Shown: positions 12,669-23,601 of the stretch, piece by piece
Numbering within the stretch: the first letter of the stretch is position 1
Layout: each line of letters begins with the position of its first letter
DNA from: Lycorma delicatula
Taxonomy: Eukaryota; Arthropoda; Insecta; Hemiptera; Fulgoridae
NCBI RefSeq assembly: GCF_047948215.1
Contig: NC_134465.1
Span: 40,462,153 to 40,526,152, forward strand
DNA: 64,000 nt
Direction: 5' to 3'
The notes under the pieces: model-generated
The model's database searches: none
What the model saw: the letters and a program-made list of their open reading frames with translations, nothing else
What the model was told of the DNA's origin: nothing
Program-made: the position numbers and the translations under genes

Positions 12669-13958
12669 CAAGATGTGGCTATTAAAAAGGAGACTAATGC
12701 TGTAAAATATTTTATTTTAAATTTATACATATTTAGTTATTATCCCCTTCAATATATACCCCGTCCTCTATCCTTACAATGCTCCATATGAATTTTCCAT
12801 TGTTTGAAACGGTGCTGGAAGTCTTCTTCTGTGAGCTCTTTCATGACACGTGTCGCTTTTTCTTTCACAGCTTCAGCGGTCTGAAATCTTGTTCCTTTTA
12901 ATGCAGATTTGATGTTGGGGGAACAGATAAATGTCACATGGTGCCAGATCAGATGAATAAGGCAGTTGGTCTATCACTGTGATGTTATATTTGGCTAGAA
13001 ACGTCTTGACAAACAATGCAGTATGTGCCTATGTGTTGTCCTGATGAAGAACTGATGACTTATTCTTCCACAACTCAGGTCATTTTATTCTTTTTTTTTC
13101 ACGGGGTTGAGCAAGGACCTCAAGGTAGTAATGTTGATTAATAGTTTGATTTTCAGGAACCCAGTAAAGGTACACAATCCCATGCTTATTGAAAAAAAAT
13201 TATCATCGCTTTGAATTTTGATTTGCTTATTCGAGCATTTTTAGCTCTTGGTGAAGTTGAGGCCTTCCAGTGCATGGATTGATGTTTAGTTTCTGGATCA
13301 TAAGTGAAAAACCAAGATTCATCACATGTTATCATTCTTTCCAAGAAGTTTGGGTCATTTTCAATGGCATTCAAAGTGTCAGAACAAACATTTTCACAAG
13401 CTTTTTTTGTTCGGTTGTGAGAATTTTAGGCACCATTTTTGTATGTTAAAATTATTATGTAAAATTTGTTTTACAACTTCCTACAGTTTTAATCACACAA
13501 ATAGTTAACCGATGGTCAGATCGGATCAGATTACCAATTTTTACAATATTTTTATCCCGTTTTTAACATGGAAGGGCAACCCGGATGAACATAATCTTCA
13601 ACATTTTCTCGACCATCTTGGAAACACTTAAACCACTCAAAAACCTGCGCACATGATAAACATTCATTGCCATATACCTTTTTTAATAAAATATAAGTTT
13701 CAGTAGAGGTTTTTCCAAGTTTCATATGAAATTTCACAACAATTCTTTGCTCTAATAAAACACTTATCATTTTTTCAGAAAAACAATGAAACAGATGTTA
13801 TTCAAACAAAGGCCATGGCCAGACTAATATGTCTACAGAACTGGACTAGCAATAATTGAAGAGAAGGTTTCATGCTACACAGCTGTTGGTCAAATGAATT
13901 TGTCGCATGCACAGTTCTTAAGTAGCAAAATTAGTCTCGTTATTTAATAGACACCTCA
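12669..13958 (-). mobile_element. Mariner-family DNA transposon (copy A)
   Basis: Degenerate terminal inverted repeats flank the transposase: the left end reads GTGGCTATTAAAAAGGAGAC and the reverse-complemented right end reads GTGTCTATTAAATAACGAGA. Both ends abut TA (12667-12668 and 13959-13960), the usual mariner target. The total length of about 1.29 kb is normal for a full-length mariner, so no large deletion has occurred. The coding strand is minus. Stops and frameshifts make it non-autonomous. Confidence 0.8.
12735..13770 (-). pseudogene. Mariner transposase pseudogene (DD34D type)
   Basis: Starts near 13770 with a helix-turn-helix N-terminus: EQRIVVKFHMKLGKTSTETY, VFEWFKCFQDGRENVED. 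The catalytic core follows: ITCDESWFFTYDPETKHQSM (first Asp) near 13330, then HQDNT-stop-AH with the second Asp near 13040, then PYSSDLAPCDIYLF with the third Asp, matching the mariner D-D-34-D pattern. The C-terminus TRVMKELTEEDFQHRFKQW is intact in style. The in-frame stop directly after HQDNT plus frameshifts inactivate it. The enzyme would have cut and pasted its own element in the nucleus. Confidence 0.85.
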
Positions 13959-14415
13959 TATTAAAATTTAATTTAAAAAAATTATCAAAAGTAATATCAG
14001 TCAACACCATTTGAAAACAGCAGCAGCAGTACCAATCAGTGAAAATGTTTACAAAGACAATTTAAAATGTTCTGAAGTAAGTTTTGGTTCAGTTTGTCAT
14101 TATAAAATTTTGTATTTTAAATTATAATTTATACAATTATGATTGGGAGTGAACTTGCTTAGTTCTTAATGTGAATTTCAGATTGAAAACCACTATTATT
14201 TTTTATTTCTTTCTAATTTTCTTTGTAATTGGTATTATAGAATCATTGTCATACTTTTCACACATATACATCAATTTGAAATTGTATTTATTTCGGTTTA
14301 TAATCAAATTTTATTATTTGTATAAATATGAAATCTTCCCTTTAAAAGAAATTGCACCTTATAGTCCAGAAATTACAGTAAGTGAAAACTTTTTAAAGAT
14401 CAATTATAAGTATTG

Positions 14416-14417
<2 letters not shown>

Positions 14418-14461
<44 letters not shown>
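14418..14461. repeat. (TA)n microsatellite and palindrome
   Basis: About 22 TA units. It is followed at 14461-14484 by a perfect 24-bp palindrome centred on the sequence AATATATT. Likely length-variable. Confidence 0.9.
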
Positions 14462-14465
<4 letters not shown>

Positions 14466-14502
14466 GTAAATATATTTACATTTATATTGTGTAAATATAT
14501 AA

Positions 14503-14560
14503 ATTAATTACTACAAGCCATCCTCTATATATATATATATGGTGGTTTATAGTAATTAAT
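14503..14560. repeat. Short MITE-like inverted repeat
   Basis: ATTAATTACTACAAGCCATC at 14503-14522 is mirrored by GGTGGTTTATAGTAATTAAT at 14541-14560 (17 of 20 paired), with a (TA)n centre. It could be a tiny non-autonomous element or a microsatellite-associated hairpin. No family was recognised. Confidence 0.55.
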
Positions 14561-15821
14561 CTGTAATAGTTATGTGTATCATATATTATTATTATTTATT
14601 TTTTTAATTTAATGTGTATGTATTCCGTTATGTAATTAAAAAATTATTTATATACTAATAGATTAAGATGATATATTATTAAGAAAAATGTTTATTTGGT
14701 AGCTGAGCATATGTATTTACATTAATAAATGCATGAATTTATAAAAAAATACATAATAGCAATACTGTGTCATGTTATATGTCTGTTAACATAACATATT
14801 TAATAAAATAATAATTGTAAATGTATGTAATTAAGGATATATAATGTTTTTTTTTAGATTTGTCTGTGTAAATATTTAATTATTTTTTAATTATAATTTT
14901 AGTTACTCTTATTGTGTGTTTTATGTAGGAATTTTTTTTTTAAGTTAGTTAATATTTTTAAACATTTTTCTTTTTTTTAATTATATTATTATTTTTTAAT
15001 TAGCTTAATTTATATTAATTGTATTTTACTATTGTATTATACTGACATTGACTGTCATCACATAAGGGTGTTGATTAGTAGTAATTGTAATAAAATAATT
15101 ATTGTGATCAAATGTAATTTTGTTATAGTACTCATCAATTTTATGTGGTAAATTTGTGTAATAAAATCCCTCTTAACATATTTATTATCAATTATCTATG
15201 TACATATTATGAATTTATATATATATATATAAATATATATATATAAATAGGCTAAATAATACACTATTATATTAATTTTTTGTTCTTTTGTTCTCATGCG
15301 ATATTGTATTTAATTCAAGAAAAAAAGGTAATTGTTGTGAATGCACGATAATTATTATTAATTATTTACAGATTGAATTGAATAATAAATTTTTATGGTA
15401 AAATTTATGGTTTTTCTATTTTTTTGTAACTGTATTTTTTTTAATTTGATAACATTTTATGACTTTCAGAATAACCTTTTTTTGACCATAATGGAAAGGT
15501 AAATTTTATCTCTTGAAATTAAATCATATATTTTTTTAATCAAAAAGATGTATTATCAAAAAGTTATTTGTATCGGATAGATTCCATTTTCTTTTAGAAA
15601 AAGTTTATAATTTTTACTTTTTGTCTCCTTTTTTCTTTGGATCTTCTATAATTCTCTAGCACTGTTTCTTTTAACTGATCTTTCTCATCCCATGATACAT
15701 CTCAATCTGGCCAGCCAGTCAGCCTCCTTTTTCCCATTCTGGATCATTCTGATTAATTAATTTAAACAGGATGGGGCATATAATAATAGTTAATATTATA
15801 ATAATAGTTACTTTTTTATAC

Positions 15822-15902
15822 ATGAAAAATGCACACCTGACCAGAAATCAAACCTGAAATTTGCAGATGAAAGACAGAAATGCTGTCCTCTATTCCACTG
15901 AT
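15822..15902 (-). mobile_element. tRNA-derived SINE, family 2 (minus copy)
   Basis: The reverse complement reads CAGTGGAATAGAGGACAGC, CTTTCATCTGCAAATTTC and GGTTTGATTTCTGGTCAGG, the same head and B-box arrangement as the copy at 11.28 kb. It sits about 10 bp left of the left TTAA of the piggyBac-like element. Only the tRNA-like head is clear. Confidence 0.55.
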
Positions 15903-16676
15903 TGGCACGATATTAACACGTTTAGTGCCACTCAATCTGATAAAATTTTTCTGAAAACCTGACTTAATTTTTTTAGTAGTAATAATTTGGATAAAACAGT
16001 GGTGGGGGGTTTATTAATATTTTTACTCTAGTATCGCTTATAAAGTCATATATGTGTATGATGCCTCTTGGCACCATTGTCTTCCTGAATTAATACATGT
16101 TCAATAGGGCCACACATGCCATTTGGTGCCAACTGGATTAAATGTTTTTCAGATTAATCAATGTTAATTTATGTGCTATATAATTACTTTATTATGAAGA
16201 TTATTATTGGTCTTAAAATACTACATGTCTAATACATTTTTAATCCTGTATTTATCTTTTGTAATTGATTTTTTTTTTTCATAAAAAATAAAAATCAATT
16301 AAAGGATTTTAATCATAAAATTAAAATCAATTAAAAATCAATCTTATGAATACGATTACCTGCTGCTTGTTCATTATTACAAAAATGAAGAGCTCTCACA
16401 ATTAACTAAATCTATTTCGGCCCATATAATTACGGGAAGCCAGTATATTAAACAATGGGTATAACAATATTCTTTTATTCTGTTCAATTTAATAATGTTC
16501 TCCATGTGTAAAACAAGTTCCAGAAATATACAAAAATCATATTTTGTAATAGGTTTTGTATGATAAACGAGATTTAGGTTAATTAATTTTGTTGTAAGTC
16601 TTCTGCGTAATTATGTGTTTCATTCACAAGCAAGTTAAAAAACTTATCATCAACTAGTCGTTGGAAATAGTTAACC

Positions 16677-16692
16677 AGCTTACCATCAGTTA
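16677..16692. repeat. SINE target-site duplication, left
   Basis: AGCTTACCATCAGTTA, repeated exactly at 16994-17009. It is piggyBac coding sequence (the ILTDGKL region, minus strand) duplicated by SINE insertion. Confidence 0.9.
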
Positions 16693-16993
16693 ACCCACCG
16701 GGTTGGTCTAATGGTAAACACGTCTTCCCAAATCAGCGGATTTGGAAGTCGAGAGTTCCAGCGTTCAAGTCCTAGTAAAGCCAGCTATTTTTACACGGAC
16801 TTGAAAGCTAGATCGTGGATACCGTTGTTCTTTGGTGGTTGGGTTTCAATTAACCACACATCTCAGGTATGGTTGAACTGAGAATGTACAAGACTACACT
16901 TCATTCACACTCATACATATCATCCTCATTCATCCTCTGAAGTATTATCTAAAACGGTAGTTACCGGAGGCTAAACAGGAAAAAGAAAGGAAA
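16693..16993 (+). mobile_element. tRNA-derived SINE, family 1, full length
   Basis: A clean full-length copy of about 300 bp. The tRNA-like head ACCCACCGGGTTGGTCTAAT contains the A box and is followed by CGTTCAAGTCCTAGTAAAG with the B box. The body runs through ATCGTGGATACCG, TGGTTGGGTTTCAATTAACC, CACATCTCAGG, ACATATCATCCTCATTCATC and CTCTGAAGTATTATC to an A-rich AGGAAAAAGAAAGGAAA tail. Flanking 16-bp perfect duplications prove target-primed insertion. Most CpGs are intact, so this copy is younger than the one at 26.9 kb. Confidence 0.95.
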
Positions 16994-17009
16994 AGCTTAC
17001 CATCAGTTA
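16994..17009. repeat. SINE target-site duplication, right
   Basis: Exact repeat of 16677-16692. Together the two copies delimit the SINE and show the pre-insertion reading of the piggyBac gene. Confidence 0.9.
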
Positions 17010-17653
17010 GAATAGGAATATGAAGACCGGGATTTTCAACAAAATCAGTTTTTTTTAAAATTCTGGTAGACCGGTCACATGCATCACATTACTCACATTT
17101 GTATTTGTTGTATGTCGAGTAGTTTTTGGTACAGGTATATTTGTAACGATGTCATTTTCAGTTATCTAAATATCATTGTCATCAGTTTTAGTTTCTCTGT
17201 GTATAGTTTCCACAGTTGAGTGTCAGTAAGATTTTCTTCTTCACTCAAATCACTTTCACTACTCAGTTCAACATCGCTGTCATCTAAATATTTGCATTCA
17301 GTCACTTTCAGTACTAAATTCACTGTTCCTACTCTCATTTTCCAAAATATATTTTAGTTTTTCCGTGGATAATTTCTTTTTAACATTAAATTGTTGTTTC
17401 TTTGACTGTGATGAACCCGGAATTTCATCATCAGCCATTATAAAAGTAACAAAAAAAACTTGGGGATAAAAACAATTTTTAGCACTAAGTATTCAGCTAA
17501 CATGCCACACAAAGGTTAACAGCTGAACTGAAAGGCCAGCAGAAGTAAAATGCATTCTGTATGACTTATACATAGGCCATTATATGATGCCAATGGCTCC
17601 TGATATAACTGTCTAATGGCACCAATTGGCAGCTATGGTGCTCAGTGTGTTAA

Positions 17654-18595
17654 GCTGCTAATCCCAATTATTCTCCCATTACTTATTCATGATAAAGAAA
17701 AAAAATAACAGTGCTATTCAATTGTTTAACATTTTATTTTTTGAACTCTCCACTAAATTAAAAACAAATTCCTTTCAACTTCCTGAACCCTTAATTTTAT
17801 GTAAATTTCAAAAAGTTTGAAATTCAATGAATTTTTATGTTTTAAATATTTTAGTTTTTGTTTTACTTCAAGAAAAATTCCATTGCATAACAAAGGTAAG
17901 GGATGAGAAATCTGGATCTTGAAAAATACAAGAAAAAAAATGTAGAGAAACAAAGTTAAATAATTACCACCAAGTGGTGATAATTAAGTCAGTGTATGTA
18001 TATGTATACATACACTCACACACACACACACACACACACAGCCTTTGGCTTGGTAAAGAATATAATGTGAAACCAATCCACTTCTTTCCCTCCTTAGTAA
18101 GCTTGACATTGATTCATGTTGTTCTTCTGAGAGGCTGTACCACTTTCAAGAAAAATGAAAAACAATTTGTCTTGTGACAGTTGTTCTATTACTGTTCGAT
18201 AATATGCATACATTTTGAGAAGTTACTCCTTTTTTTAGTATATTAAAAACAATTTATAATTGAAAATAAAATTATGAGAGTCTGTTGTTATTTGTAGGTT
18301 ACAACAGTAAGTAAGGTTGACAACAGTTAGTAAAAAGTATTTTTATTAAATAGTGTGTTACATAAAATTAAATAAAAAATATATGAAACTTTTTATTCTT
18401 ATGAATGTTTTGATCAAGTATAAAATATATATAATTGAAAGAAAAACAGAAAATAATTCTTCCTGTTTTAAATTTTATGAATGCATGAAATTAAAAATTT
18501 TTTGTTTCCACTACTTGGATTCCCAAGTAGAATATGGCTGTTTCCAATTCAAAATTTTCTGGAGCTTCAATTCCCCCATTTGGATCTCCGGGGGG
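17654..18595. other. No gene; contains (CA)n microsatellite
   Basis: Featureless apart from the (CA)n run at about 18014-18040. The 5' part of the ORF starting at 18353 (residues 1 to about 75) is AT-rich text with no domain. I treat it as non-LINE flank or LINE 5' untranslated sequence. Confidence 0.5.
18014..18040. repeat. (CA)n microsatellite
   Basis: About 13 CA units after TACACT. Confidence 0.9.
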
Positions 18596-18619
18596 AATGT
18601 CTTGGATAAAGCTGTAAAG

Positions 18620-19234
18620 AGTAGACGTCAGAAGGTACTTTTTAGAATAGGAACATGGAATGTAAGTTCACTTTTAAAAGCTGAGAAGTTAGAGGAAGTT
18701 AAGATTGTGATAAGGAAATCAGAAATGGACATCTTAGGCATCTGCAAAACTAGATGGGCAGGAAACAGAGATTTTTGGGCCGAAGATTTCAGAGTTATTC
18801 ACAGTGGCAGTGCCAAGTCAGGAAGAAATGGAGTTGTAGTAGTTTTAAGAGGGAAATGGAAGAACAACATTTTGAACACATACCAGTGTAGTGACAGAAT
18901 AATCATGGTTACAATTAAAGCCCAACCTGTTAATTTGTGTGTTATTGTCATCTACTTATCTACATCTAATAGTAAAGACGAAGAAGTGGAGGAAATATAT
19001 AAACAGATAGATGGTTTAATGAAGTTTGTTAAAGACAAGGATAATAATCTAATTATAGTCGGTGATTTCAACGCATCACTCGGTGAAAGCACTGAACTAA
19101 AATGGATGGGCAAACTTGGATTAGGAAAAATGAATGCCAGAGGTGAAAGACTGCTAGATTCCTGTGAACAGTATGGAATGAATGTCACACATGCTTTGAA
19201 TTGCCCAAAAGAAGGTATACTTGGACAATGCTAA
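18620..19234 (+). pseudogene. LINE endonuclease domain (broken)
   Basis: The frame opening upstream (ATG at 18353) carries GTWNVSSLLKAEKLEEVK from 18650, then MDILGICKTRWAGNRDF, GRNGVVVVLRGKW and LIIVGDFNASLG near 19050. These are the motif blocks of LINE apurinic-type endonucleases. The usual catalytic Glu of the S-E-T-R-W block is Lys here (ICKTRW). The frame ends at 19234; after a shift the last block DSDHVLVKAKCD lies near 19325. The domain would nick target DNA for target-primed reverse transcription but is inactive as written. Confidence 0.8.
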
Positions 19235-19739
19235 GAGATGGCAGGAGATACCAGATATTCTGGTTAAGGATAAGTATAAAAGCCAAATAAAGTCTAGTCA
19301 TTCGTACCCTAGGTATGATCTAGATAGTGATCATGTCCTTGTGAAAGCAAAGTGTGATATTAGATTTCAGAAATACAAAAGAGCTAGCTAGCATAAATAA
19401 TGCATAGGAAAACTCAAGGAAGAGAAAATAGTTAAGGAGCTGAAAATAATGACAGATGAGTTTTTCAGCAGAGAAGAAGGATGGGAAGGAATGAAAGAAA
19501 CCATAACAGTAATGGCTAAGGAAATAATAGGGCTAAACAAGTTAGAACCAAGGAAACCATGGATGACCAAAGAAATACCGGATTTCATTGAAGAGCGAAT
19601 AACCTGAATAATGGCAAAGCGACAGGCAAAGACATCCTGACAGAAATTTTAAAAGAATTAGAGTAAACAAAGGAGTGTTTGTATAGGCTTATCAAACGTT
19701 GCTATTAAGAGGGAATGATACCGCCGCTAGATTTTATAA

Positions 19740-20986
19740 ATAGAAAAACTGTAATAATTCCTAAGAAGTGAAATGCAGTGGATTGCACCAATTACAGAAT
19801 AATCTCTTTGTTATCCCACACTTCAAAGATAATGCTAAACATTGTTAAAAGCCGAATAAAAGGGAAAATTGAGGCAAATGTGGGAGAAGACCAGTTTGGT
19901 TTCAGATCTGGGAAGGGAACTAGAAAGGCGATATTAGCTCTGAGAGTGTTATTGGAGTTAATAGGAAGACCTTTTTGACTTTTGTAGACTTAGAAAAAGT
20001 CTACAAAAGTTTGGAATTGCTATTTCAAACAAAGAGGGAAATAAAGTTTGACTGGAGGGATAGAAGATTAATTCTGAATCTGTATAAAATGCAGAAAAGA
20101 GATTGAAATCAACAGCTTAAGAAGGAGGCCAAAATAAGAAGGGAAGTCAGGCAAGGTTGCTCACTGTCACCATTTCTGTTTAATTTGTTTATTGAAAAAG
20201 CTATTGTAGAAATGAAAGAAGAAACAAAAGGAATCAGAATTAATGGAGAATCCATACATTGTATCCGCTTTGCAGATGATATTGTGTTACTGGCGGGGTC
20301 AGCAAGAGGAATGGATATTATGTTAGAAACACTATCTAAAGTACTAACAAAACAAACTAAAGATTATGACTGTAGGAAAAGCAAAGGAAGGTACAAAAGT
20401 TGATATTAAATTAGACAGTACTGTTGTAGAGAAGGTTGACAGTTTTTGTTATTTGGGAAGCACTGTCACTAGCGATAATAAATGTGCCACAGAAGTAAAA
20501 AGAAGATTAGCGCTGGCAAAACGAGCTTTCCAGGATAAAAAGAATATATTGACTGATAGTCATATGAGTATGCAAATAAGGAAACAGTTTGCTAAAACTT
20601 ATGTCTGGAGTGTTCTAACACATGGATGCTTAGGAAAGCAGAAACAAGAAGAATGGAAGCAAATGTAGATTTGGAGGAGAATAACAAGAAAAAGCTGGGT
20701 GGATAGGAAAAGAGATGATCAAGTGTTAGCAGAATTGAGTGAGAGAAGGTCCTTACTAAATGTTATATGAAGAAGTGTGATATTGATAGGACATGTAATA
20801 CGACATGACCGGTTCTTGATGAATATATTTGAGGGCAAGGTTTTAGGTAAAAAACCTAGAGGTAGACCGAGAGCAACCATTATCAATAATTTTAAAGAAG
20901 AGATGGACCTTGGTTCATATAATGAATTGAAGAGAGAAGCGAAAAAGAGTGACATGGCTAAATTGACAAGGTGTAGCCTTAAATGA
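19740..20986 (+). pseudogene. LINE reverse transcriptase and C-terminal domain (broken)
   Basis: From 19778: DCTNYRIISLLSHTSKIM, then VGEDQFGFRSGKGTRKAI, then near 20160 SLSPFLFNLFIEKAIVEM, and the catalytic palm motif IRFADDIVLLAGSA near 20265-20290. Later pieces are VDSFCYLGSTVTSDN, RLALAKRAFQDKKN, KTYVWSVLTHG and IGHVIRHDRFLMNIFEGKVL followed by GKKPRGRPRA up to 20986. At least four frame changes or stops separate the blocks (for example after 19978, 20403 and 20668). The FADD motif is intact but the gene is not. Confidence 0.85.
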
Positions 20987-20990
20987 ATGA

Positions 20991-22270
20991 TGACATACAT
21001 AATTCATTCTTCCATGGAAATTGAAGATCCCAAAAATTTCAACATAAGATTTTAAATTTGGTTTTCTTTTTTTATCTTATAAAATTTATGAGAAAATTCA
21101 ATTTATTTACAAAAAGAGTATTACCATTTTCAAGCATATTTCTGAATTTCTTTACAGCCTTGTGTTACTTCATATTTTGATAGTGAATCTATTTCATTGT
21201 ATTCAGATTAAATACACTTCCTAAGTTATAAAATAACAACAGACAACACGCATCTTTGCGTGATAACATTATAAAATAAAACCTTTAAAATTCAAAATCC
21301 TATGGTGAGAATATGGCTAAAACATCAGTAGTTCATTTGGATACCTTCATATGCTGTACAATTGTGAAAATGGATGACAGTTTTCCTTAAGAAAATTTAA
21401 GCTTATCTTGGCATATCTTTCGTTAACTAGAGGAAATCATGTTTTCTCAATAGATAACATCTATTTATGCAACGCTACCCCATGTATAGCTCAGAATAAC
21501 AAATAAATTTAAAAAAAACTCGTGAAAAATAATAAATTTATTTAGTATTAATAATTTACAATAGATTTTAAAAAAGTATAGTATATATGTTTACTTATAT
21601 TCTGTTAAAATTTTCTACATGGTATTTTAATAATCACTCATTTTTGCAGAAATAAAATAACGTTTTTGTTTACATTGATTTAAAGTATTACATTATTTCT
21701 TCTGTTGTTTTACTTTATTACGTAATTTCTCAAACTCGGGAGAACCTTTAAATTTCTGTTCCTCAACTTTCTGTCCACTTGAATGCCCATATATCTTGCT
21801 CAACTCTTGTTTCTGTCTTTGAAGTGCTGCAGTTTGCATAGCCATTTGAAACAAATATTAAAAAAAAGTAAAAGTAATACTGACAAACGCAATAATAAAT
21901 ACAAGACATATTCCAAAACTGACTTCGGATTGGCTGTTGAGAATAAATTGATAATATATAACATTTGTGCAGTAACTATTAAAGTAAAATTTCATTTCAT
22001 GCTCATTCATTCTTTTAAGTGCTGATAAAGTAATGATTTATTAAATACAAATCTCTTTCCATCTTCCAGCAACTATTAAATATATGTGGCAGAATTAATT
22101 TTCTGCATGTAGATAAACCTAACACTGCCAAGATTCATTAACAATTATGTTATAATCAAAAACATTGGATGGTCATCTGTTCACCTAACAGATAAATGAT
22201 GGCTACATTTGCTTTGGGACTGCAAGGAAAGTGATTGGTTCATACGTATGATATTTTACAAGTTTCTTTT
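20991..22270. other. No gene or TE signature seen
   Basis: AT-rich. The small ORF at 21783-22025 has no recognisable domain. Confidence 0.5.
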
Positions 22271-22274
22271 TTCA

Positions 22275-22462
22275 ACTTATTACAAGTGGATCAATCAGGC
22301 TAGGAGATGTGGTTAATTAGAATCTAACAACAGAATGCTGGCTAGGAACTGTATTAACTAGCCATTAAGTCTAAAAGTATTAATGGTTTGCCTGGGCCTT
22401 GAACTATTGATTTCCTGTACAGGAAGGCACGCGCTTAATCTGCATCGCATTGATCCACAGAA
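22275..22462 (-). mobile_element. tRNA-derived SINE, divergent (family 3)
   Basis: The reverse complement begins GTGGATCAATGCGATGCAG, ATTAAGCGCGTGCC (A-box-like) and AGTTCAAGGCCC (B-box-like). Further on, TTCTAATTAACCACATCTCC resembles the ATTAACCACACATCTC part of family 1. It looks like a SINE with a different tRNA-like head and a related body. Only one copy is in the window, so boundaries and family status are tentative. Confidence 0.45.
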
Positions 22463-23255
22463 AGATATGATTAGGATCTGAATACGGATGGCAACTGCGT
22501 GAAAATTTATTTAATGTAGATAATTATACAAATAATAAAATTTTATTTTTGTTTTGTATCAGCCAATTCGAAGTGATTTTTGGAATAGTTCTTGCAGTAT
22601 AAAAACTATTATTGTTATTCTTTATCTAAAAACTAATTAATACAACTTTGATGGATATTTGTATAATGCTAGATCTATCAAAGTATAATTCTGATTTGAT
22701 AGCTCTTGATCTGATTTGATAGCTGTGTTGAGATCACATTTTTAGTATATATTCACAAGAAAAAAATAAATTTAATAATACTTGTAGATAAAAAAAATTC
22801 TATTCTATTCTATAAGATGTAGGATCATTTCAAATAAATGTTTTATTCGTTGAAAATAAGACTAGATATTCGTTTCTAGTTGTAACTTCCAAACAATTGT
22901 GCCAACAAATTTTTTCTAGACAGATTGTTTTACTGATGTTAGTTGTACTAACTAACATGTTTTGACCTCAATTTTGTTTTTTTACAAAGTATAAGAAAAA
23001 AGTAAAATAATTCTAGTAATATAATAAAAAATCAAATATGTGAGAAAAATGTATTATATTTTACAATAGGGAAGATTGATTTGAAGTTTCAAATATCAAT
23101 GAAACTTCCTAATAATGTAAACGATTTTAAATCGTTTCAGTTTTGAAAAAAAAAATGTGTTTAAAAGTTAAAACTAAACAAATTTTTACTCAATAATACT
23201 GTTCAATAGATGAAATTCTTCTAAGTGAAAGTTTGATAATATTATTCATAGTAAT
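22463..23255. other. AT-rich DNA, no gene seen
   Basis: A short direct repeat (TCTGATTTGATAGCT twice) lies near 22690-22725. Nothing else is recognisable. Confidence 0.5.
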
Positions 23256-23257
23256 AT

Positions 23258-23415
23258 AGACTCCCATAGTGGTACAATTGTACCTCTGTCTTTCATCTGG
23301 AAAGTTCTGGATTTGATTACCAGTCAGACATTTATCATACCCTATAAAATTCATCTATCGTAAAGTAACTGTAATCTGACAAAAAGCCTGTTGCTTTGAG
23401 AATAAATAAAATTAA
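23258..23415 (+). mobile_element. tRNA-derived SINE, family 2
   Basis: The head CATAGTGGTACAATTGTACC, CTTTCATCTGGAAAGTTCTG and GGATTTGATTACCAGTCAG is followed by CCTATAAAATTCAT, a GTAACTGTAAT stretch and TTTGAGAATAAATAA. The copy at 56.95 kb shows the same series (CTATAAAATT, AAACTGTAGT, TTATTCTC). CpGs present in the 56.95-kb copy are TG or CA here. Confidence 0.6.
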
Positions 23416-23601
23416 TGTGTGATAAGATAATTTTTTAAGTTTTATTGTTTTTAACGCTTTCTATTCTGAAATGAGTGAAGTACTATAAAAAAAAAGTATT
23501 AGCAACAAGAGTCATACTTCATATAACTTAATGAAAATTTAACTTGAAAATAGAGTGAAATTTATTCTTTTTCCTTAATTGATAAATAGCTGTTTATGTA
23601 T

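Larger units (their letters stand above)
13959..15820. other. AT-rich DNA with microsatellites, no gene
   Basis: Contains the (TA)n tract near 14420, an inverted-repeat mini-element at 14503-14560 and many T-runs. The 107-codon ORF at 14171-14494 is mostly phenylalanine/tyrosine/isoleucine and runs into the (TA)n tract, so it is an artefact of composition. Confidence 0.6.
16340..17438 (-). pseudogene. piggyBac-like transposase pseudogene, N-terminal half
   Basis: The ATG at 17438-17436 opens MADDEIPGSSQSKKQQFNVK and an acidic, serine/glutamate-rich N-terminus (SEFSTESD, VELSSESDLSEEEN), typical of piggyBac transposases. After frameshifts it reads FVENPGLHIPILTDGK, is interrupted at 16994 by a SINE, and resumes at 16676 with TDGKLVNYFQRLVDDKFFNL followed by LVNETHNYAEDLQQ. 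Degraded pieces of the first core segment follow: LFNI, RNYMGRNRF and ALHFCNNEQAAGNRIHKI (near 16370). The catalytic aspartates downstream are not found. The host role would be cut-and-paste transposition; this copy is dead. Confidence 0.75.
15913..17653 (-). mobile_element. piggyBac-like DNA transposon, SINE-interrupted
   Basis: Bounded by TTAA at 15913-15916 and 17650-17653, the target-site duplication of piggyBac elements. The left terminus reads TTAACACGTTTAGTGCCA and the reverse-complemented right terminus TTAACACACTGAGCACCA, an imperfect inverted repeat. Inside both ends lie subterminal segments with GGCACCA/TGGTGCC-like words (near 16072 and 16129 at left, 17613-17617 at right). The minus strand encodes the transposase remnant. 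Without the inserted SINE the element is about 1.4 kb, shorter than a full piggyBac, so the C-terminal half has been lost. Confidence 0.75.
18596..20990 (+). mobile_element. Non-LTR retrotransposon (endonuclease + RT), decayed
   Basis: A nearly complete LINE ORF2 laid out over 2.4 kb. The apurinic-type endonuclease spans about 18650-19350, the reverse transcriptase about 19740-20420 and the C-terminal region ends at 20986. The 3' end stops almost at the ORF terminus with a short AATGAATGATGACATACAT tail, as in RTE-type LINEs. The clade is a suggestion based on the GTWNV/ILGI endonuclease style, the short 3' end and the GKKPRGRPR-like C-terminus. No clear target-site duplication was found. Confidence 0.8.

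Noticed and set aside
14171..14494. 107-codon ORF running into a (TA)n tract
   Set aside because: The tail is an alternating YI repeat from the microsatellite; the body is low complexity.
16693..16993. tRNA gene at the SINE head
   Set aside because: The tRNA-like head is fused to a SINE body with an A-rich tail and target-site duplications.
18353..18595. N-terminal 75 codons of the LINE endonuclease frame as a real protein start
   Set aside because: AT-driven composition with no similarity to LINE N-termini; the frame is simply open upstream of the domain.
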